Assembly (NCBI GenBank): GCA_022800935.1
Contig: JAAWRH010000031.1
Span: 1 to 45,866 of the forward strand
Length of the DNA stretch: 45,866 bases
Reading direction: 5' to 3'
Source of the DNA: Oscillospiraceae bacterium
GTDB lineage: Bacteria; Bacillota; Clostridia; Oscillospirales; Ruminococcaceae
Shown: one piece after another, positions 41,386 through 45,866 of the stretch
Layout of the letters: each line of letters opens with the position of its first letter
Numbering within the stretch: position 1 is the first letter of the stretch
Notes under the pieces: model-generated
What the model was told of the DNA's origin: nothing
The model's input: only the letters and a program-made list of their open reading frames with translations
The model's database searches: none
Program-made: the position numbers and the translations under genes

Positions 41386-41635
41386 GATGCTTATTAAGAA
41401 AAAGTGTCATCAATATGATAATGAGTGGCGAATGATTACTGGATGTGCAATGAAACCACCTATTATGATGGAATGGATTCCTGTTGGTGTAATTTTAGGA
41501 TTAAGAATGGAGAAATCTGAAGAAAATTTGGTTATTTCACTGGCAAGACAGGCGGGGATTAAAAAGATATACAAATCTATTATTAACAAAGACAATCTTC
41601 TTGATGGATACCTGATACCAGAGAGCTACAACTAA
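41384..41635 (+). pseudogene. C-terminal fragment of a DUF2971 protein
   Basis: The frame contains KCHQYDNEWRMITGCAMKPP and IPVGVILGLRMEKSEENLV, which resemble the end of DUF2971 proteins with their YxxEWR motif. The N-terminal part is lacking. The stretch is A/T-rich compared with its surroundings. Confidence 0.5.
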
Positions 41636-41748
41636 AAAATTTTCGGAATTGAAATGATTTAAGGACAAGAGGCAGATTTCGACTTAACTTTGGCGGTAAA
41701 TGCAGTAATACTCAGAGATAGTAAGCCTGCAAATAAAAAGTCAAGCCC

Positions 41749-42953
41749 CCACGGCAGTTTCATGAAATTTCCAGTAATTTACAAAAGTAAGAATGGTTGA
41801 TTAGAGCAGAAAGCATGGAGGATTTGACAGATGATTTTTTATGTGTGTTATAGAGAAAATTTTTGTGAACAGCTAAAGCACATTTTCGCATACTATTTAA
41901 GGATTTTTGTGCGTTTTCACTTATAAAACGGCAGGAATCCTCTGAAAAAGTCACATCAAGCATCCAATGCATATACTCGACCTTCCAATGCTCTCGCACA
42001 ATATCCATCAAGCGATCTTCGCTTTCATCCAAACTGGAGATATAGTAACTGGTTTCCTGCGTACGCTTATTCTCCGTTTCCACCGTTCTCTCAATGGAAA
42101 ACACACAGCGCAGGCCACGCCATGAGTCCCGGCAGTTGAGCCAAGACAAATCCGTCAGTTTTCGGCATACTCGCCGTTCTAACCGATTTTTATTCTTCTC
42201 CAGGGTTTCGTAACATTTCATCCCTTTGGATAGTTCAGCATCAGAAAAATAAAGTGACACGTCAGAATAAAAATTGGGTTGATTATTCTTCAAACCCAGA
42301 ACATAATCCCCTTTTTTCTCTATGATCTTTCGGCACGTTTCCCTTTGGCAGTGCATCGCATCTGCCGTAATGACTTTTCCCTGTACATCCAAATAATCTA
42401 ACATTTGCTGGAAAATTGGGATTTCGTTGGTCTTTTCGTGAATCGACTCCTGTCCCAAAGTAACCCCATTTTCCGTTAAATATGCACTGATAATTTGGAG
42501 TGCACTGTGTGGTTTATCTTTTTCGCCGGTGCTCCGGATTGCTTTTCCATCTACCGCTATGACACTCCCTCTGCTCACGATTTTATCTCGCATTGCCTGC
42601 AAAATCACTTCTCCCACCGCTTTTCCATCCACCATACTCAGGACACGGCTAAAGGTTGATTTGGAGGGGAATTTCTCGATTCCGAAATCCTTCCTCAGGT
42701 TTTCATGGTTGTTTTCCTGGTATGTCATGATCTCATCCAGCTTGTCCAAACCGCACAAAACCGCACACATCACTATGGTTAGTATGTGCTCCAACTTATG
42801 TACCACATAGCCAGAATGCCGAGAATCCTCTATCACGCTAAATCTCATTATAATATCTTTCATGGCTTTTTTCCGTTTTTTCTATTCTATCATGATCACG
42901 TCTCTCTTTCAATGGCTGCCTTTTTCTGGGATTTTTATGAAACTGCCGTGCGG
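41749..42953 (-). mobile_element. ISAs1-family insertion sequence
   Basis: An element of about 1.2 kb with imperfect terminal inverted repeats: CACGGCAGTTTCAT-type arms at 41749-41774 and 42927-42953. It holds one transposase gene. It lies between mobile-DNA remnants and cas5, where cas3 would be expected. No clear target-site duplication was found by eye. Confidence 0.85.
41760..42863 (-). CDS. ISAs1-family DDE transposase
   Basis: A 367-residue transposase, full length for the family. An N-terminal IEDSRHSGYVVHKLEHIL domain is followed by the catalytic core with VIAVDGKAIRST (first Asp), ITADAMHCQRE (second Asp) and a glutamate in REHWKVEYMHWMLDVTF. It appears intact and could be active. 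Confidence 0.93.
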   Translation of the reverse strand: MKDIIMRFSVIEDSRHSGYVVHKLEHILTIVMCAVLCGLDKLDEIMTYQENNHENLRKDFGIEKFPSKSTFSRVLSMVDGKAVGEVILQAMRDKIVSRGSVIAVDGKAIRSTGEKDKPHSALQIISAYLTENGVTLGQESIHEKTNEIPIFQQMLDYLDVQGKVITADAMHCQRETCRKIIEKKGDYVLGLKNNQPNFYSDVSLYFSDAELSKGMKCYETLEKNKNRLERRVCRKLTDLSWLNCRDSWRGLRCVFSIERTVETENKRTQETSYYISSLDESEDRLMDIVREHWKVEYMHWMLDVTFSEDSCRFISENAQKSLNSMRKCALAVHKNFLYNTHKKSSVKSSMLSALINHSYFCKLLEIS

Positions 42954-42989
42954 GAATGAAAACTTCCTCTATTCTTTCTGCTCTGGGTA

Positions 42990-42998
42990 TGCTATAAT
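42990..42998 (+). promoter_or_regulatory. extended -10 promoter in front of cas5
   Basis: TGCTATAAT (42990-42998) fits an extended -10 element; no good -35 is visible. It lies just outside the right end of the insertion sequence and about 50 nt before cas5, so cas5-cas8c could be transcribed without cas3. Confidence 0.5.
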
Positions 42999-43050
42999 GA
43001 TAGAATAACAGGGACAATTCTGATCTTAACGGAAAGGGAGTGAATCATTT

Positions 43051-43719
43051 TTGCTTGATAAGATATACCAGGTTTCCATGGAAATAGCGGGGAATACCGC
43101 TCTTTGGACACGGCCTGACTGCGGTGATTCCCCAGCAAGTTATCCTGTACCGACCTATTCGGCCGTTCGGGGACTTTTTGAGAGCATCCTTTGGGGACCG
43201 GCGGTTCTTGTAATTCCCAGAAAAGTAGAACTTTGTGCTGAACCTCAGTTTCACTCTTATGCGACAAATTATGGCGGCCCCCTGCGGTCGAGTGCGTCTA
43301 TAAAGAAAGGTACCCAGTATCAACTATTTGCCACGGTGTTGGTGGATGTCTGTTACCGGATGTACGCGGATGTGATACCGAACCCAAAGAAAGATAAGTT
43401 GCCGGAAAGCGCAAAAGCATGGGATCGCGGCACTACTTCACCAGGGCACGCTTATCAAGACATTTTCAACCGTCGTTTGCGGCGGGGACAGTCCCATGCA
43501 ACACTGTTTTTAGGCTGGAGTGAGTTTACGCCCTCTTATTTCGGCCCGTTCCGGAATACAACACGGGTTTGCACGGATCTCCCGGATATCCAAATCCCCT
43601 CCATGTTACGGGGCGTTTTTCAGAACGGATACTGCTCTGACTATCAGGCAATTTACGATACAAACTTGTGTATTCATCACGGTGTCCTCAAATATCCGGA
43701 AAGAAGGGATTACCTATGA
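43051..43719 (+). CDS. cas5c: type I-C CRISPR protein Cas5 (Cas5c/Cas5d)
   Basis: A 222-residue Cas5 of subtype I-C, which processes pre-crRNA and caps the 5' handle of the crRNA in Cascade/I-C. Key stretches: the N-terminal RAMP strand VSMEIAGNTALWTRP, SYPVPTYSAVRGLFESILW, and the C-terminal GPFRNTT. TTG 43051 follows AAAGGGAG. Its stop overlaps the cas8c start (ATGA). In I-C operons cas3 normally precedes cas5; here an ISAs1 element and phage remnants lie there instead. Confidence 0.92.
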   Translation: MLDKIYQVSMEIAGNTALWTRPDCGDSPASYPVPTYSAVRGLFESILWGPAVLVIPRKVELCAEPQFHSYATNYGGPLRSSASIKKGTQYQLFATVLVDVCYRMYADVIPNPKKDKLPESAKAWDRGTTSPGHAYQDIFNRRLRRGQSHATLFLGWSEFTPSYFGPFRNTTRVCTDLPDIQIPSMLRGVFQNGYCSDYQAIYDTNLCIHHGVLKYPERRDYL

Positions 43720-45782
43720 TCAATGAACTGTATCGATTAACCGAGGCCATAGACGGAGCCGGAGTACACACACAGCAATGGCACAGAAGGTATATTCCAA
43801 TCCCAGGAATCAAGCCAAAGGCGCCTTGTGTTCGGATTTCCATTTTGAAGGGAAAGGTGGTGGAATTATCCCGTGTCCTGGAGGATCTTGGAACGGTGTT
43901 GCGTAAATTTGGAGATAATCAAGGATCGTATCCCTGCATGAATCTCACACCGCTTTACCGAATCACAGATGAGTCGATAAAAATGGCCCTAAAAACACTC
44001 AAGCCCGGGGATATTGATCCCGCAAAAATTGAGGAAATAGAGAGCTGGTGTCAAGGCAATTTCAATAACTGGGGGGAAAAGTTTCAGAAGAAGTACAAAG
44101 TTTGTATGGATAGGTCAACAGAACTGTGCAAATTGGTTCCCGAATTTACTCCGGTACAAATGTTGATGGAAGAGAGTGAATACTTCCGTGATTCGATCAA
44201 ACTGCACCGTGAGATAGAAACCACAGCTTTCAAAATGTTGCGCAGACACGAACATATTCATTTAGCGCTTCAGATTCTCTTTTATCAAGGCAATCCGGCG
44301 AAAAAGCCAGAGGACGATTGTGGTTCGCTTTCTGTTGCGCTTGAATCCCCTCGGTTGATTGCTCTGGGCGTTCCCGCCGCCAGCGAAAGGTTTGTTTTGG
44401 CGCTGAACGATGCTTTGATGAAGACAGAAAAGGCTTGGGAAGAGGACACCGTATTGGAGGAAGTTGATGCCTTTGGCGTTTCGTTTGCGCCGACTGAGAA
44501 GTCAACACCAATGCCAACTGTGAAGCTTGCTGGTGGATTTGACGTGACACTTCGCACTATGTTCAGTGGACAACCATGTCAAACACGGTACAGGCGAATC
44601 GAGGATGCCAGTTATCCCATCTCCCTAAAAATGCGCGGGAAACTGCACGCCTCCTTAGATTGGTTGGGGGGCAATAAAGAACGTGAAAACATTACATGGA
44701 TGAACATTGACAAGGGTGAGATTCTTTTCGCCTATCCGTCCCGTATACCGGAACAAGCCATCTCTTATACGAGGATGTTTGGGCGTTCCAAGAAAAGTGA
44801 TGTAACTTTCGAGGAACAGACGAAGCAATTTCTTGCTGAGTTGCGGCATGGGCGGGAAGCCAATGCTGATGCAAGATCAGACAGGATTCAACTATTTATC
44901 TTGAAAAAGATCGATAAAGCTCGTGTAAAAGTGGTTTACACCCGGCAGACAGATGCGCATGAACTGGAGAAATGCAGTGAGGCGTGGATGTTCGGCTGCT
45001 CGAATTTATCTATTTTTCTCTTTGGTACACCGAAAGCCCCTTTTCCTCTGGATGCAACAGACATTTTTAATGTGTTTTGGAAGCAAAATGGCGAACGGGC
45101 CACAGATCGATGTAGACCTGTTTCCCAATATCACGGTCTTGAATTACTTATGAACCCCGATTTTCCGGTAACCGCTGATCTTCACATGCTGTCTGAGAAG
45201 GCAATGACGGTTGGAGCGTTTCTTGGAAGCTTGCTTGTAAACAAAGATTTTCGTCATTCTATATGGGAGCGAATTGTAAAGATGCTGGCATTGATGGGGT
45301 TGATGCTCTATCGAAAAGGTATCAGAAAGGAGGACTATATGGAAGATTTCCCCTACCAATATGGACAACTTCTCAAGGTGTCGGACGAACTCCACGCCAT
45401 GTATTGCAGGATTGTGCGAAATGGCGAATTACCACCTCAGTTGGCCGGAAGCAGCTTATACCAAGCGGCAGCGGAAGCGCCGTTGCGTACCATGAATGTA
45501 CTGGCACAACGGATGAATCCCTATATTGCCTGGGCAAAAACGTACCGCACCAATACCGATTCCCCAAAGGGAACAGGGGCTGGTCTGGTAAAGTGGTTCC
45601 TTCGAATGTATGAGGAAATTGCCGGTAAGCTTTATGAGGTATGGACGCCAAACGTGCGTTTCAACGACGAGGAGCGGGCACAGCTGTTTATCGGTTACCT
45701 TGCCGCCCTTCCGAAACGGGAAGAAATCGACGGTAAAAATGCAGAAGGTCTAAATCCGATTGAGGAGGTACAGAGATTATGA
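43716..45782 (+). CDS. cas8c: type I-C CRISPR protein Cas8c (Csd1), large subunit
   Basis: A 688-residue Csd1/Cas8c large subunit of the I-C complex, which recognises the PAM. It begins MINELYRLTEAIDGAGVHTQ, typical for the family; the middle contains KREN-like and LHASLDWLGG segments, and the C-terminal half SIWERIVKMLALMGLMLYRKG and RTMNVLAQRMNPYIAWAKTY. Full length, overlapping cas5 by 4 nt. The next frame overlaps its stop as ATGA. Confidence 0.92.
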   Translation: MINELYRLTEAIDGAGVHTQQWHRRYIPIPGIKPKAPCVRISILKGKVVELSRVLEDLGTVLRKFGDNQGSYPCMNLTPLYRITDESIKMALKTLKPGDIDPAKIEEIESWCQGNFNNWGEKFQKKYKVCMDRSTELCKLVPEFTPVQMLMEESEYFRDSIKLHREIETTAFKMLRRHEHIHLALQILFYQGNPAKKPEDDCGSLSVALESPRLIALGVPAASERFVLALNDALMKTEKAWEEDTVLEEVDAFGVSFAPTEKSTPMPTVKLAGGFDVTLRTMFSGQPCQTRYRRIEDASYPISLKMRGKLHASLDWLGGNKERENITWMNIDKGEILFAYPSRIPEQAISYTRMFGRSKKSDVTFEEQTKQFLAELRHGREANADARSDRIQLFILKKIDKARVKVVYTRQTDAHELEKCSEAWMFGCSNLSIFLFGTPKAPFPLDATDIFNVFWKQNGERATDRCRPVSQYHGLELLMNPDFPVTADLHMLSEKAMTVGAFLGSLLVNKDFRHSIWERIVKMLALMGLMLYRKGIRKEDYMEDFPYQYGQLLKVSDELHAMYCRIVRNGELPPQLAGSSLYQAAAEAPLRTMNVLAQRMNPYIAWAKTYRTNTDSPKGTGAGLVKWFLRMYEEIAGKLYEVWTPNVRFNDEERAQLFIGYLAALPKREEIDGKNAEGLNPIEEVQRL

Positions 45783-45866
45783 GTGATACCATAAAACGAG
45801 CGACTGTCCAGATATGTTTTCACAACTTTTCCAAAGCCTGTCTTTCGCCATCCGCCGCCAGCCCCC
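45779..45866 (+). pseudogene. possible disrupted start of cas7 (csd2), cut by window edge
   Basis: ATG 45779 overlaps the cas8c stop as expected for cas7, and the first codons give MSDTIK, a start close to that of Csd2 proteins. Family members then continue with a strand leading to GNPNGDP within about 25 residues; here the 29 visible residues continue as RATVQICFHNFSKAC with no such motif. Either cas7 is interrupted near 45798 by other DNA or a different gene begins here. Confidence 0.45.

Noticed and set aside
45783-45866. CRISPR array at the right edge
   Set aside because: No repeated unit occurs in the visible 84 nt, and no I-C-type repeat was seen anywhere in the window.

Overview
The window looks like a chromosomal segment of a gut-type Firmicute of the class Clostridia, most likely the Oscillospiraceae/Flavonifractor side. 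This is inferred from the mix of T-box control, a LplABC-type sugar importer, HAAS/PadR membrane regulation, FeoA/FeoB, a very large cell-surface protein with a class B sortase-like partner, and degraded conjugative elements of the kind common in that group. No 16S gene is present, so the genus cannot be fixed.

Positions 1-29160 are mostly an intact chromosomal backbone. From left to right they hold: a tRNA cluster (Tyr, Thr, Pro; minus strand); a minus-strand unit of a T-box leader with a readable tryptophan specifier, a GltS-like membrane carrier and an M20 amidohydrolase; a HAAS membrane protein and PadR regulator unit with repeated palindromic operators; a DtxR-type regulator with a palindrome over its -10 box; a small XRE/zinc-ribbon unit; a WG-repeat lipoprotein; a RelB/YoeB toxin-antitoxin pair; a two-permease plus lipoprotein ABC importer; a DUF3800 gene behind a short terminated leader, back to back with an antisense-RNA/small-toxin locus whose toxin frame is broken; an HD hydrolase; a class B sortase-like protein; a 2616-residue surface protein; RsuA; a DUF4830 protein; and feoA-feoB.

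Positions 29165-41640 are a graveyard of mobile DNA. Plus-strand fragments of conjugation genes (VirD4/TraG C-terminus, Maff2 start, two unlike VirB4 pieces, PrgI, DUF5697, an S1-like protein) are interrupted several times by minus-strand genes that look like cargo or defence (AlbA_2/Schlafen-type ATPase, DUF1016 nuclease, DUF4143 ATPase, ParE/RelB). These are followed by broken redox genes (flavodoxin/cyclophilin, SDR, aldo-keto reductase), one intact flavodoxin-type reductase, and phage helicase and DUF2971 remnants. No integrase or relaxase was recognised.

Positions 41749-45866 hold an ISAs1-family insertion sequence directly upstream of type I-C cas5 and cas8c. cas3 is missing, and the reading frame that should be cas7 departs from the family after a few codons at the window edge, so the CRISPR effector is probably incomplete here. 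No CRISPR array is visible.

The points most worth following are the Trp T-box controlling a carrier and amidohydrolase, the DUF3800 leader with its divergent antisense-RNA locus, the repeated pattern of oppositely oriented genes inserted in one dead conjugative element (including a duplicated 3' gene end flanking the DUF4143 gene), and the truncated I-C cas operon.
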